Shown here in pieces: positions 15,368 to 24,178 of a stretch of 24,584 bases of DNA. The notes under the pieces are model-generated. The model searched no databases. It saw nothing but the letters and a program-made list of their open reading frames with translations, and was not told the origin of the DNA. The DNA is from JAVBLD01 sp031553705 (lineage in GTDB: Bacteria; Bacteroidota; Bacteroidia; Bacteroidales; Marinifilaceae). Both the position numbers and the translations under genes were made by a program. Numbering within the stretch: position 1 is the first letter of the stretch; every line of letters starts with the position of its first letter. Location: positions 1 to 24,584 of the forward strand of contig JAVBLD010000047.1 in the NCBI GenBank assembly GCA_031553705.1, in the 5' to 3' direction.

Positions 15368-16174
15368 ATGGATATGCAAAGATTGCCGATCATTGTCATA
15401 CTGTTTCTTTTTTTTGCAGGGTGTGGCAGAGAACGTGGAAATGTGATCAAGATGAAAACTTCGTTGGGAAACATCGTGATCAGGCTTTATAATGAAACCC
15501 CGTTGCACCGGGATAATATGATCAAATTGTGCCGGGAGGGGTATTACGACGGAATGTTATTCCATCGGGTGATAGCGGATTTTATGATTCAGACAGGTGA
15601 TCCGGATTCGAAGCAGGCCCGGCCAGGTATGCGCTTGGGAGCTAATGGGCTGAGCTATACGATTGCTCCTGAATTCAGTCCGGAGTTTTTTCATAAAAGA
15701 GGGGTTGTCGCTGCTGCACGGGAGGGTGATAATATTAACCCGGGACGGCGCTCGAGCGGTTCCCATTTTTATATTGTTCAAGGTAAGGTGTTTCCAAAGG
15801 AAACAATAGATTCTGTTGTAAAAAAGATAAACGAAAGGCGTTATGTCGCATTGTTTGAACGTATCAAACAACAACGTGAGGGAGAGATAGCAAGCTATCA
15901 ATTAGTGAATGATTACAATAACATAATGCGGATAAATGACGAGATATCAAAGGAAACACGTAAACAGTTTGAGTCAGAAAAACTGATATTATCTGACGAG
16001 CAACGTGAGTCTTATACAACGGTCGGCGGAACGCCCCATCTGGACGGAGTCTATACCGTTTTCGGAGAGGTTATAGAGGGAATGGATGTAGTGGATAAAA
16101 TAGCTGCTTTGAAAACCGATGATAATGACCGTCCTTTACAGGATGTGGTTATTTTGAAGATGAGCGTAAAATAA
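15368..16174 (+). CDS. Cyclophilin-type peptidyl-prolyl isomerase lipoprotein
   Basis: From ATG 15368 the protein has 268 residues: a lipoprotein signal (PIIVILFLFFAGC) with Cys19, then a cyclophilin fold. Motifs are KTSLGNIVIRLYNETPLHRDN, GMLFHRVIADFMIQTGD, GSHFYIVQG and the late VFGEVIEGMDVVDKI. The catalytic-type Arg/Phe pair (FHR, FMIQ) is present. Between the GSHFYIVQG strand and the final TVGGTPHLDG segment is an insert of about 80 charged residues, including coiled-coil-like NERRYVALFERIKQQREGE. It would catalyse proline isomerisation in the periplasm during folding of exported proteins. The upstream TTG is not used, because it overlaps the promoter box and would bury the signal peptide. 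Confidence 0.9.
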   Translation: MDMQRLPIIVILFLFFAGCGRERGNVIKMKTSLGNIVIRLYNETPLHRDNMIKLCREGYYDGMLFHRVIADFMIQTGDPDSKQARPGMRLGANGLSYTIAPEFSPEFFHKRGVVAAAREGDNINPGRRSSGSHFYIVQGKVFPKETIDSVVKKINERRYVALFERIKQQREGEIASYQLVNDYNNIMRINDEISKETRKQFESEKLILSDEQRESYTTVGGTPHLDGVYTVFGEVIEGMDVVDKIAALKTDDNDRPLQDVVILKMSVK

Positions 16175-16185
16175 TAGGTTGGTGG

Positions 16186-16219
16186 ACAATAGACAGGACG
16201 TTTACATCCGGCCTATTGT
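16186..16219 (+). terminator. Possible terminator between cyclophilin gene and mutS
   Basis: ACAATAG (16186-16192) pairs with CTATTGT (16213-16219). Inner pairs continue with mismatches to a CGTTTACA loop, and TTTCTTA follows. It is a weak hairpin in the 51-base gap between two convergent genes. Confidence 0.4.
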
Positions 16220-16225
16220 TTCTTA

Positions 16226-18841
16226 CTATATCCCGGTAATTTTTTTGATCTCATTTAACTTGTTTAATGCTTCCAGTGGAGTCAGATTGTTAATGTTGAT
16301 GCCGGCAATTTCGTCCCGGATTTGCAGAAGTACCGGATCTTCCAGTTGAAAGAAGCTGAGTTGCATCCCTTCGCGCCCGGAAGCGATTGTTTCCACGTTT
16401 TTTTGAATCTGACCATTGCTGTTCCGGTCATTTTCAAGCTGTTTCAGAATTTCTACCGCCCGTTGGATCACCGATTGCGGTAGTCCTGCCATTTTACCTA
16501 CCTGTATCCCGAAAGAGTGGTTGGAACCTCCTTTTACTAATTTACGAAGGAAGATGACTTTATTGTCAATCTCTTTTACGGAGACATTGTAATTTTTGAT
16601 TTTTTTGAATGAGTGTTCCATCTCATTCAGTTCATGGTAATGAGTTGCGAACAGAGTTTTTGCCCGGTGTTTCGGCCTTTCGTGCAGGTATTCGACAATC
16701 GCCCATGCAATCGAGATTCCGTCATAAGTAGAGGTACCTCTGCCTAGTTCGTCGAATAGCACCAAGCTACGGTCGGATATATTATTCAGGATATTTGCCG
16801 CTTCGTTCATTTCTACCATAAAAGTGGATTCTCCTTGCGAGATATTATCCGAAGCGCCGACACGAGTAAATATTTTATCGACATATCCTATTTTTGCCGA
16901 TACGGCGGGAATGAAACATCCTGCCTGAGCCAGGATTACGATCAGAGCTGTTTGTCGTAATAGCGCCGATTTCCCGGCCATATTCGGGCCGGTAATAATG
17001 ATGATCTGTTGCTTATCATGGTCAAGGAATATATCGTTGGCGATATACTCTTCTCCGGGAGGAAGTTGTTTTTCAATAACCGGATGGCGTCCGTTTTTGA
17101 TGTCGATAATATTTGAATCGTTAACTTCCGGCCGGTTATATTTGTTGGCAATTGATATTTCGGCAAATGAGATCAAGGTGTCGATCCCGGCAATAATCCT
17201 TGCATCTGCCTGTATCTGGCGGATATATGCCGATGCGGTCTCTATCAGTTTATTGTAGATATCGGTTTCTATTTCCAACATCCGGTCTTCGGCTCCCAAG
17301 ATTTTGTCTTCATACTCTTTCAATTCGGGCGTGATATAACGCTCTCCGTTTACAAGGGTTTGTTTACGGATCCATGTATCTGGAGCTTTGTCTTTATGTG
17401 CTTTGGTAACTTCGATATAATATCCGAATACATTGTTAAAACCAATTTTGAGTGATGGAATTCCGGTAGCCTCTATTTCCCGTTGTTGCATTTGCAATAG
17501 CAATTCTTTGCCATGACTTGAAATACTGCGTAATTCGTCGAGCTCGGTATTTACTCCTTCGGCGATAACGTTTCCTTTGCTTAATTGGTGTGGAGCGTTC
17601 TCCCGAATTTCCCTCCCGATTTTTTCATACAGTTCACGGCATGCGTCCAGTTTTTCGACCTGTTTTTGTAGCGTTTCATTTTTTGTGTTCCGGCATAACT
17701 CCTTAAAGGGATCGATGGCAGAGAGCGCAATTCTCAGCTGATTCATCTCCCTTGGAGTGATTCGTCCTACCCCTATTTTTGATGCCAACCTTTCCAGGTC
17801 GCCGATATTTTTGAGCAATGATTCAGCTTTCAGTCGTTCGGTTTCATGTTCAATAAAACAACTTACAATATCCAACCGCTCGTTGATCTCTTCCGGCGCT
17901 TTCAGCGGCATACATACCCACCGGCGAAGCATGCGGCTGCCCATGGCCGTGACTGTCCGGTCAATGATATCTACCAGCGATTTCCCTCCTTCATAGGATG
18001 GTTGCAGCAATTCCAGGTTACGAAGCGTACATTTATCCAACAACACACAATGCAATTCATCGATCCGGGAGATAGATGTGATATGGGATATCATATCGTG
18101 TTTCGTTATCTCCAGATAGCTTAGGACTGCACCGGCGGTGGAAATGCCACAGTGCATGTCCTCAATACCGAACCCTTTCAGTGAAGCGACGCCAAAATGC
18201 TTTTGCAGTCGTTCTTTTGAAGAGTCACGGTCAAAGAACCACTCCTCAATCGGGTACATATAAAACTTGCTGCCGAAGAGTTCATGAAAACGACCTTCGT
18301 GTCCTTTCGGATAGATGACCTCTTTCGGCTGAAAACTGTTCAACAGTTTGTCAATGATAGCGGGTGCCCCTTGTGTCGTGAGAAACTCTCCCGTCGAAAG
18401 GTCGAGCAATGACATGCCTGCTTCTGTTTTATTAAAGTAGACGGCAGCCAGAAAAATATTGCTTTTTGTATCCACAGCATATTCACTGTAAGATACTCCT
18501 GGTGTAACGAGTTCGATAACACCCCGTTTAACCAGGTATTTGGTTTTTTTTGGATCTTCCAACTGTTCGCATATAGCTACCCGCTGTCCTGCTCTTACCA
18601 GTTTCGGCAAATAGGTGTCGAGGGCATGATGAGGAAATCCGGCTAGTTCGACATCACCGGGAGAGCCATGGGATCTTTTGGTCAATGTAATGCCCAAAAT
18701 ACGGGAAGTAATGATAGCATCCTGGCTGAATGTTTCGTAAAAGTCTCCCATCCGATACAGTAATATCGCATCAGGGTATTTTGCTTTCATTGCGTAGTAC
18801 TGTTGCATCAAGGGAGTTTCCTCTCCTGCTTTTTTTGCCAT
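16226..18841 (-). CDS. mutS: DNA mismatch repair protein MutS
   Basis: MutS recognises mispairs and, with MutL, starts their removal. The N-terminal mismatch-binding domain contains the Phe34-x-Glu36 wedge (MGDFYETF). The connector, lever and clamp domains follow. The C-terminal ATPase has Walker A GPNMAGKS at 618-625, the STFMVEMNE signature region, Walker B VLFDELGRGTSTYDG and the helix-turn-helix dimer region at the end. Length 871 residues is normal for MutS1 rather than MutS2 (no Smr domain). It is expressed alone from a promoter about 180 bases upstream and converges on the cyclophilin gene. Confidence 0.98.
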   Translation of the reverse strand: MAKKAGEETPLMQQYYAMKAKYPDAILLYRMGDFYETFSQDAIITSRILGITLTKRSHGSPGDVELAGFPHHALDTYLPKLVRAGQRVAICEQLEDPKKTKYLVKRGVIELVTPGVSYSEYAVDTKSNIFLAAVYFNKTEAGMSLLDLSTGEFLTTQGAPAIIDKLLNSFQPKEVIYPKGHEGRFHELFGSKFYMYPIEEWFFDRDSSKERLQKHFGVASLKGFGIEDMHCGISTAGAVLSYLEITKHDMISHITSISRIDELHCVLLDKCTLRNLELLQPSYEGGKSLVDIIDRTVTAMGSRMLRRWVCMPLKAPEEINERLDIVSCFIEHETERLKAESLLKNIGDLERLASKIGVGRITPREMNQLRIALSAIDPFKELCRNTKNETLQKQVEKLDACRELYEKIGREIRENAPHQLSKGNVIAEGVNTELDELRSISSHGKELLLQMQQREIEATGIPSLKIGFNNVFGYYIEVTKAHKDKAPDTWIRKQTLVNGERYITPELKEYEDKILGAEDRMLEIETDIYNKLIETASAYIRQIQADARIIAGIDTLISFAEISIANKYNRPEVNDSNIIDIKNGRHPVIEKQLPPGEEYIANDIFLDHDKQQIIIITGPNMAGKSALLRQTALIVILAQAGCFIPAVSAKIGYVDKIFTRVGASDNISQGESTFMVEMNEAANILNNISDRSLVLFDELGRGTSTYDGISIAWAIVEYLHERPKHRAKTLFATHYHELNEMEHSFKKIKNYNVSVKEIDNKVIFLRKLVKGGSNHSFGIQVGKMAGLPQSVIQRAVEILKQLENDRNSNGQIQKNVETIASGREGMQLSFFQLEDPVLLQIRDEIAGININNLTPLEALNKLNEIKKITGI

Positions 18842-19022
18842 ATATTATTTTTTTGCTCGACCCCGGAATCTTACAGGCGAAATGACATAAAATTTCCGAA
18901 CCCGCTCAGTTTAAACACATTGACTTTATTATTGTTTTTATTTTTATTAAAGTAATGCAATTATAAGTCCTAAGTATCAATAGTTATTTTAGATCACCTA
19001 ATCTATAAGTTTTTTATCGTGT

Positions 19023-19030
19023 CAAAGATA
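19023..19030 (-). promoter_or_regulatory. -7 box TATCTTTG for mutS
   Basis: An exact TAnnTTTG box on the minus strand gives a leader of about 175 bases before mutS, longer than for the other genes here. The leader (18842-19016) contains no obvious ORF or known riboswitch that I can recognise. Confidence 0.5.
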
Positions 19031-19073
19031 AATATTTTGTAGAAGAAAAGTTTAAAAGCTCGTAAACATTCTG

Positions 19074-19081
19074 TAATTTTG
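19074..19081 (+). promoter_or_regulatory. -7 box TAATTTTG for the mmcQ gene, abutting the start codon
   Basis: An exact TAnnTTTG box ends 5 bases before ATG 19087. A TTTA at 19051-19054, 19 bases upstream, is a near match to the -33 element TTTG. The transcript would start at or next to the ATG. Confidence 0.6.
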
Positions 19082-19086
19082 TGTTC

Positions 19087-19437
19087 ATGAATATTGAGGA
19101 ATTGAGAGCATATTGTTTAAGCTTGGAGCAAGTGGTGGAAGAGATGCCTTTTGATGATGAGACACTGGTATTTAAGGTTGGGGGGAAGATGTTCGGTTTA
19201 GCAAGTATGGGGGAGGAGTTCTGGATAAACGTAAAATGCGATCCAGATGAAGCACTTGAGTTAAGGGAGACTTTCCCGGCAGTATTTCCCGGCTATCATA
19301 TGAACAAAAAATATTGGAATTCCGTATTAATAGACGGAACAATCAGTGATAGTTTGATTAAAGCATGGATCGATAACTCGTACAGGCTTGTTGTTTCGAA
19401 ACTGACGAAACAGGAAAAAGCACAATTAGGTTTTTAG
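19087..19437 (+). CDS. MmcQ/YjbR family protein
   Basis: The 116-residue protein matches the MmcQ/YjbR family: MNIEELRAYCLSLEQVVEEMPF at the start, then LVFKVGGKMFGLASM, a CDPDEALELRE helix, PGYHMNKKYWNSVLID and a C-terminal helix with IDNSYRLVVSKLTK. Folds of this family resemble double-wing DNA-binding domains, but function is not established. The start is ATG 19087 rather than the upstream GTG 19081, which overlaps the promoter box and would add only MF. deoC begins 51 bases after the stop with no TAnnTTTG box in between, so both may be one transcript. Confidence 0.87.
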   Translation: MNIEELRAYCLSLEQVVEEMPFDDETLVFKVGGKMFGLASMGEEFWINVKCDPDEALELRETFPAVFPGYHMNKKYWNSVLIDGTISDSLIKAWIDNSYRLVVSKLTKQEKAQLGF

Positions 19438-19488
19438 TCTAAAACCTATAAATAATTGATAAATAGTTGATAATGTAAATAATTATAT

Positions 19489-20358
19489 ATGGAAAATATA
19501 TCAGAGGTATTGGCAACATACAATTATATAAACTTGGATGACCGGATACAATTTGACTTGGATGGGGTGGTGGAAAAAGAAATCAAGCAGGCATTTTGTG
19601 CCGAAAATCTTCAATTTTGTGTTTCTTGTATGGACTATACAACGTTAAAGGTAACAGATACGGAAGAGTCCATTGAGAATTTTATTACCGAATTGTTGAA
19701 AAAGTTGAAGAAATTTAAACTGAATGATGTTGCCGCAGTGTGTGTTTTTCCTAATTATGCCGCTGTTGTACGGGAAAAATTGAAAGGAACGGGAATTTGT
19801 ACGAATGTCGTTGCCGGAAATTTCCCTAATGCCCAGACATTTACCGAAATAAAACTTGCAGAGTGCAAAATGGCAATCAATGCCGGGGCGCAAGAGGTAG
19901 ATGTGGTTATCTCTGTCGGGGATATGCTTGAAAAAAGATATGAGAAGGTGTATAAGGAGTTGAAGGTAATCCGGGAGGCTTGTCAAAATGTCCGATTGAA
20001 AGTGATACTCGAAACCGGGGAGCTAAAAGATATCGAAACTATTTTCTATGCCTCTTTGATCAGCATGTATGCCGGAGCCGATTTTGTTAAGACATCTACC
20101 GGAAAGGTACCTGTAAATGCAACCCCGGAATCGGTATATGTGATGTGCGAAGCGATCAAGCAGTATCATCATCAGACCGGAAGGTGTGTCGGCATCAAGG
20201 TGGCCGGAGGTGTTTCAAAAGCCCAAAATGCGATACGCTATTTTGCTATTGTCAGTCATGTACTGGGCAAGAGATGGTTGACTCCGGATTGTTTCAGAAT
20301 AGGTGCATCTCAGTTGATCGAAGATATTATAAAGGAATTGAACGCTTTGAATGTTTAA
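19489..20358 (+). CDS. deoC: Deoxyribose-phosphate aldolase
   Basis: DERA is a class I aldolase that splits 2-deoxyribose 5-phosphate into acetaldehyde and glyceraldehyde 3-phosphate in deoxynucleoside breakdown. The Schiff-base lysine is Lys201 in GADFVKTSTG, and the assisting lysine is Lys237 in GIKVAGG. The LKVILETGEL strand (about 170-179) is also typical. Length 289 residues is longer than E. coli DeoC (259), owing to an N-terminal extension of about 30 residues, common in Bacteroidales. The stop codon overlaps that of the convergent transporter gene by 4 bases. No phosphopentomutase or nucleoside phosphorylase gene is in the window. Confidence 0.95.
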   Translation: MENISEVLATYNYINLDDRIQFDLDGVVEKEIKQAFCAENLQFCVSCMDYTTLKVTDTEESIENFITELLKKLKKFKLNDVAAVCVFPNYAAVVREKLKGTGICTNVVAGNFPNAQTFTEIKLAECKMAINAGAQEVDVVISVGDMLEKRYEKVYKELKVIREACQNVRLKVILETGELKDIETIFYASLISMYAGADFVKTSTGKVPVNATPESVYVMCEAIKQYHHQTGRCVGIKVAGGVSKAQNAIRYFAIVSHVLGKRWLTPDCFRIGASQLIEDIIKELNALNV

Positions 20359-22778
20359 AGGGGTAGAGGTTGTTGTCCATCCTTGTTTTCTTCCACTTCA
20401 TAGTGGATGGCCAATTTTTCTAATTCGATGTCCTCTTCTTCATCGTAAATCAGTAATAACGGTTCCTTAAACCTTTTATTGGTAATGCTTTTTTCCATTG
20501 TCAGCAACAGGGAGGGAAGAAGAAGTAAGTTGGCCAGCATTGCAGCAAATAGCGTCGTAGAAGTTAATAGTCCTAATGCAAAAGTACCTCCGAAGGTTGA
20601 GAGACAGAAGATACTAAATCCGAATAATAAGATAATCGACGTGTAGATCATACTTTGGCCGGTTTCTTTCAGGGCTAGTACAACAGACGACCGGATGCTC
20701 CAGTTTGTCGCCTGCAGTTCTTGTCTGTATTTCGCCAGGTAATGGATTGCATTGTCTATCGAGATCCCGAAAGCGACGCTAAATACGAGTATCGTGGAGG
20801 CTTTGATAGGTATACCTACATACCCCATAATGGCTGCAGCGATAATCTGGGGAATAACATTCGGAAGTAGCGCAATGAGTACCATCCGTTTGCTTTTAAA
20901 CATCCAGGCCATGAAGCTGGCGATCAGGAGAATCGCAAGAGCCAGTGAAGAAAACAGGTTTTTGGTCAGGTATTGGGTACCTTTAAAAGAGATGATACTT
21001 GATCCGGTCACCTTCACCGTATATCTGTCGGCCGGAAGTATCTGTTCAATAATTTGATGCAGCGAATCTTCTTTGGCGGCCATCTTTTTTGTACCAATAT
21101 CTTTTATCCGGAAACTGAGCCTTACCTTTTGCGCCGCGGAGTCGACAAACGATTTAGCAATAGCGTTCATTCCTCCTTTTGAATCGGCAACATATTTCAT
21201 GATAAAGTTCTGAGTCATACTGTTCGGTAGCTTGTAGTATTCCGCTTTACCATTATAATAGGCCTGATTGGCAAATTTTGCCGCTTCTACGATAGAAATA
21301 GGATTTGATATTTCCGGGTCCTTTGCAATTTCATCACTTAACTGGTCAAGTCTTTCTAGATTAACCAGTTTAAACACCTGGTTAGGTTTCCTGAAATCGA
21401 CGGTCACTTCCAGAGGCATTAAGCCATTAAAGTTTGATTCAAAAAACGATAGATCTTGCCGGATCGGGTCTGCCGGTCTTAGGTCGTCGACCATATAGCC
21501 GGTGGTTTTTATCAGAGTAATACCGATTAAACTACTAATTATAAGAACGATCGTTATCGTATAAATGGCGTTGCGGCGGTTTACCACGGCGTAAACCAAC
21601 CGGTCAATAACCTGGTTGATAAACCGGTTATAAAGGTGTTTGGTCTGCTTTTTGTCTGGTACCGGCAGAAAGCTGAAAATAGCAGGTATCAAAATCAGGC
21701 ATATTAGGAATACCGTACAGACGCTCATGAAGGCAATCAGTCCAAAATCGATCAGAATCCGACTGGAAGTGATGGTAAAAGTCGCAAATCCTGCTGCAGT
21801 GGTGACGTTTGATAACAAAGATGCATTTCCTACTTTTTGTATCATACGTTGCAGGGCTTTGATTTTGTTTCCATGCCTGACATATTCCGCATGATATTTA
21901 TTTACCATGTAGACACAGTTGGGGATCCCGATGACGATCAATAGTGGCGGAATCATGGCTGTGAGCAGGGTAATTTTTATACCCAATATGGCCATATATC
22001 CTATAGCCCATATTACATTTATGCCGATGATACCGACACAAAAGCCGACTACACGTACGGAGCGGAAAAACAGGTACAGGATGACAGTAGTGATCAACAA
22101 TGAAAGAGCAATAAACATATACATCTCACTTTTGATGTGCTCGGCGACGGTTACCCGGATGTAAGGCAGGCCCGAATAGTGCATTTTCAGCTGGTACTTG
22201 TCGGTAAATTGCCGTGTGATCTTCAACACTTTTTCGACTAATTCGACCCGTGCCGGGGAGTCCATGACCTTCGCCGACACTGTGATCATCATGTTGTAAG
22301 TGTGTGTGGATTTATTGATCAGCGTGCCATCATAGAAGGGCAGATTTTCAGCAAGAAGAGAGAGGCTGTCCAATTCTTTCTGGCTGCCGATATGGTGCGG
22401 AAAGACCGGAACGATTTCAAATTTCTTCAGATCATTGTTTTTGTATAGATTAAATGTGTGGGTAATGGAGACCAGCGCGCTTACTCCATTAAGAGCGAGA
22501 ATACTGTCGCCCATTCTTATCCAATCATTGATTTTATCCAGTTCGTAGAAACTCGGATCCTGTACTCCGAAAACCATTGCATTTCCTTCTTGTCCGAATG
22601 TCTTCCGGAATTGGATGTAATCTAAGTATGCGTCATCTTTTTTGGGCAACAAATCCGCGCTTTCATAAGACATTTCAAGATGTCTGATCTGGAGTCCCAT
22701 AAAAAACGTACCGACTAAAACCGCTGCAATAAATGCTACACGGTGACGAAGAAGAAGCCTTGCAATTTTAGTCCACAT
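20355..22778 (-). CDS. RND superfamily / MMPL-type transporter
   Basis: An 807-residue polytopic protein with the duplicated RND layout. TM1 is near residues 13-30, with a large periplasmic loop to about 215. TM2-6 (about 215-380) include a sterol-sensing-domain-like segment, and TM7 is near 405-425. A second periplasmic loop runs to about 610, and TM8-12 end at about 765. ASTILVFSVAFGISIDNAIHYL is the characteristic TM10/11 motif with acidic Asp, and IPPLLIVIGIPNCVYMV is its pseudo-repeat in the first half. It belongs with the MMPL/HpnN/SSD-type exporters, predicted to move lipids or hydrophobic compounds. No partner MFP or TolC gene flanks it, so it is not a typical tripartite pump. The C-terminus is a short acidic cytosolic tail. 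Substrate unknown. Confidence 0.9.
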   Translation of the reverse strand: MWTKIARLLLRHRVAFIAAVLVGTFFMGLQIRHLEMSYESADLLPKKDDAYLDYIQFRKTFGQEGNAMVFGVQDPSFYELDKINDWIRMGDSILALNGVSALVSITHTFNLYKNNDLKKFEIVPVFPHHIGSQKELDSLSLLAENLPFYDGTLINKSTHTYNMMITVSAKVMDSPARVELVEKVLKITRQFTDKYQLKMHYSGLPYIRVTVAEHIKSEMYMFIALSLLITTVILYLFFRSVRVVGFCVGIIGINVIWAIGYMAILGIKITLLTAMIPPLLIVIGIPNCVYMVNKYHAEYVRHGNKIKALQRMIQKVGNASLLSNVTTAAGFATFTITSSRILIDFGLIAFMSVCTVFLICLILIPAIFSFLPVPDKKQTKHLYNRFINQVIDRLVYAVVNRRNAIYTITIVLIISSLIGITLIKTTGYMVDDLRPADPIRQDLSFFESNFNGLMPLEVTVDFRKPNQVFKLVNLERLDQLSDEIAKDPEISNPISIVEAAKFANQAYYNGKAEYYKLPNSMTQNFIMKYVADSKGGMNAIAKSFVDSAAQKVRLSFRIKDIGTKKMAAKEDSLHQIIEQILPADRYTVKVTGSSIISFKGTQYLTKNLFSSLALAILLIASFMAWMFKSKRMVLIALLPNVIPQIIAAAIMGYVGIPIKASTILVFSVAFGISIDNAIHYLAKYRQELQATNWSIRSSVVLALKETGQSMIYTSIILLFGFSIFCLSTFGGTFALGLLTSTTLFAAMLANLLLLPSLLLTMEKSITNKRFKEPLLLIYDEEEDIELEKLAIHYEVEENKDGQQPLPL

Positions 22779-22879
22779 TAATCGAAAATTTGAATATTTT
22801 GGCTTTTAGAGAGGATTTTAATCATCTTTTTGTTTTTTAAAGCATCTCTTTTTAGCGTTGCGAATATAGAGACAATCCG

Positions 22880-23209
22880 TTATATCTCTTGTATCTTCGG
22901 ATTGCTTTTGTGTCTTTTTATGTCTCTTTCTGTTTTTTTTGCAATGTTTTCTTTTATAGCTGCGTTTAGGTCTACTCCGGTTTGATTGGCCAAACAAACA
23001 AGCACCCACAGAACATCCGCTATTTCGTCCGCCAGGTTATCTTTTTCTCCTTCCTTGAAGGACTGTTCTCCGTATTTCCGGGCGATTATCCTTGCCAATT
23101 CTCCCACCTCTTCAGTTAGGATAGCCATATTGGTCAACTCATTGAAATAGCGAACTCCGTGTTCTTTAATCCATAAGTCAACGTTCTCTTGCAGTTCTTC
23201 CAGTTGCAT
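22880..23209 (-). CDS. MazG-like nucleotide pyrophosphohydrolase
   Basis: This 109-residue all-alpha NTP-PPase shows the MazG-fold metal site: TEEVGELARI (EExxE, about 32-41) and DNLADEIADVLWVLVCLAN (ExxD type, about 58-76). It is a single-domain form like RS21-C6/YpjD, probably clearing non-standard or excess nucleoside triphosphates to monophosphates. It lies 39 bases after dtd on the same strand and is likely co-transcribed. The basic C-terminus (KKTERDIKRHKSNPK) is unusual but common in Bacteroidales members. Confidence 0.85.
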   Translation of the reverse strand: MQLEELQENVDLWIKEHGVRYFNELTNMAILTEEVGELARIIARKYGEQSFKEGEKDNLADEIADVLWVLVCLANQTGVDLNAAIKENIAKKTERDIKRHKSNPKIQEI

Positions 23210-23248
23210 AACCGTGTTTTTTCAATTTATGATTTAAAATTCCCGCTT

Positions 23249-23698
23249 CTATCTGTTCTTTGAATCGATAATAATGGTCACTGGTCCGTTGTTGACAAGA
23301 GCGACTTTCATATTTTCTCCGAATTGTCCTGTTTTTACGTCTTTTCCGCTTTCTCTGTTTAAAAAATGTACAAATTCTTCATATATCGGAATTGCGATTG
23401 TCGGAGGGGCTGCATCAATATAGGAGGGACGATTACCTTTTTGGGTGCGGGCCATTAACGTAAATTGGCTTACAACCAGTAGATTCCCATTTACCTCCTT
23501 TAATGATTTATTCATTACTCCGTTTTCGTCATCAAAAACCCTTAAGTTACAAATTTTGGCTGCCAGCCATTCGGCGTCTTCATTTGTATCATCTGCTTGA
23601 ATACCAACCAATATCAATAGTCCGTGCTCAATTTCCGAATAGATTGTTTTGTCGATTGTTACGCTTGCCTCGCTTACCCGTTGTAATATTACTTTCAT
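23249..23698 (-). CDS. dtd: D-aminoacyl-tRNA deacylase
   Basis: Dtd removes D-amino acids (and glycine from tRNA-Ala) from mischarged tRNAs, using an RNA-based mechanism. The 149 residues begin MKVILQRVSEASVTID and carry the two family motifs: SQFTLMA (about 77-83) and the cis-Gly-Pro NNGPVTI near residues 136-142. Length matches bacterial Dtd (145-150). It is the first gene of a pair with the MazG-like gene. Its promoter is a near-consensus TTTG-N20-TAACTTTG at 23724-23755, leaving a leader of about 20 bases. Confidence 0.95.
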   Translation of the reverse strand: MKVILQRVSEASVTIDKTIYSEIEHGLLILVGIQADDTNEDAEWLAAKICNLRVFDDENGVMNKSLKEVNGNLLVVSQFTLMARTQKGNRPSYIDAAPPTIAIPIYEEFVHFLNRESGKDVKTGQFGENMKVALVNNGPVTIIIDSKNR

Positions 23699-23723
23699 AT
23701 CTGTTTTTGTTGTTTTATAGTGG

Positions 23724-23755
23724 CAAAGTTATAACGAAGATGATAAAAAGTCAAA
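23724..23755 (-). promoter_or_regulatory. Bacteroidota promoter for dtd-mazG
   Basis: On the minus strand TTTG (23752-23755) is followed after 20 bases by TAACTTTG (23724-23731). Both boxes match the Bacteroidota consensus at the expected spacing. Predicted start near 23718. Confidence 0.8.
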
Positions 23756-23844
23756 AAACTTTATTTTTCTTTTATGTGGATTCATGTGACTTTTTTTAAT
23801 CTTTGCGGCTAATGACGTAAAACCGGATTTTGATTTTAAAATAG

Positions 23845-24178
23845 ATGGAACGAAACGGAAAAAGAGTTTTTAATCATGATACGGCAATACGAACGCATTA
23901 TTTATAAAGTGACCTCTTTTTATATGAATGAAAATTATATCCGGGGTGTGTATCAGGAAGTGGTCTGAACTTATGGAAAGCCTTTCCGGATTTCATTGAA
24001 TACTTGTATTTCTTTTTTTCGATGCAATAAGAAGAAACCGGTGTATGTGGAAATCAACCAGAATATGGTAGTGTAATCTTCCCCGGAAACGGTAGAGCAA
24101 TTCGGACAAGAATCTGACTATTTAAAGATGGTCGGCCTTGTTCTATATTTCCTTTAAGGGCAAAAACATTTGGAACTA
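23845..24178 (+). pseudogene. Decayed ECF-type sigma factor gene
   Basis: The three frames together still spell a Bacteroidota ECF sigma factor. MIRQYERIIYKVTSFYMNEN (from 23876) is the region 2.1-like start. YQEVV is followed, after a one-base slip, by LNLWKAFP. SLNTCISFF then KKKPVYVEINQN continues into the linker. GQESDYLKM and LVLYF lie near the beginning of region 4. Damage: an early frame change before 23876, a missing base giving TGA at 23966, loss of about 15-20 codons between AFP and SLNTC, a TAA at about 24073, and loss of most of region 4. A degenerate -7 box (AATCTTTG, 23798-23805) may be its old promoter. The family match is by eye, against the general ECF pattern. Confidence 0.75.

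Noticed and set aside
22818..23009. Basic 63-residue minus-strand open frame rich in K and R
   Set aside because: It is a shifted frame of the 3' end of the MazG-like gene, whose own frame carries the metal-binding motifs.
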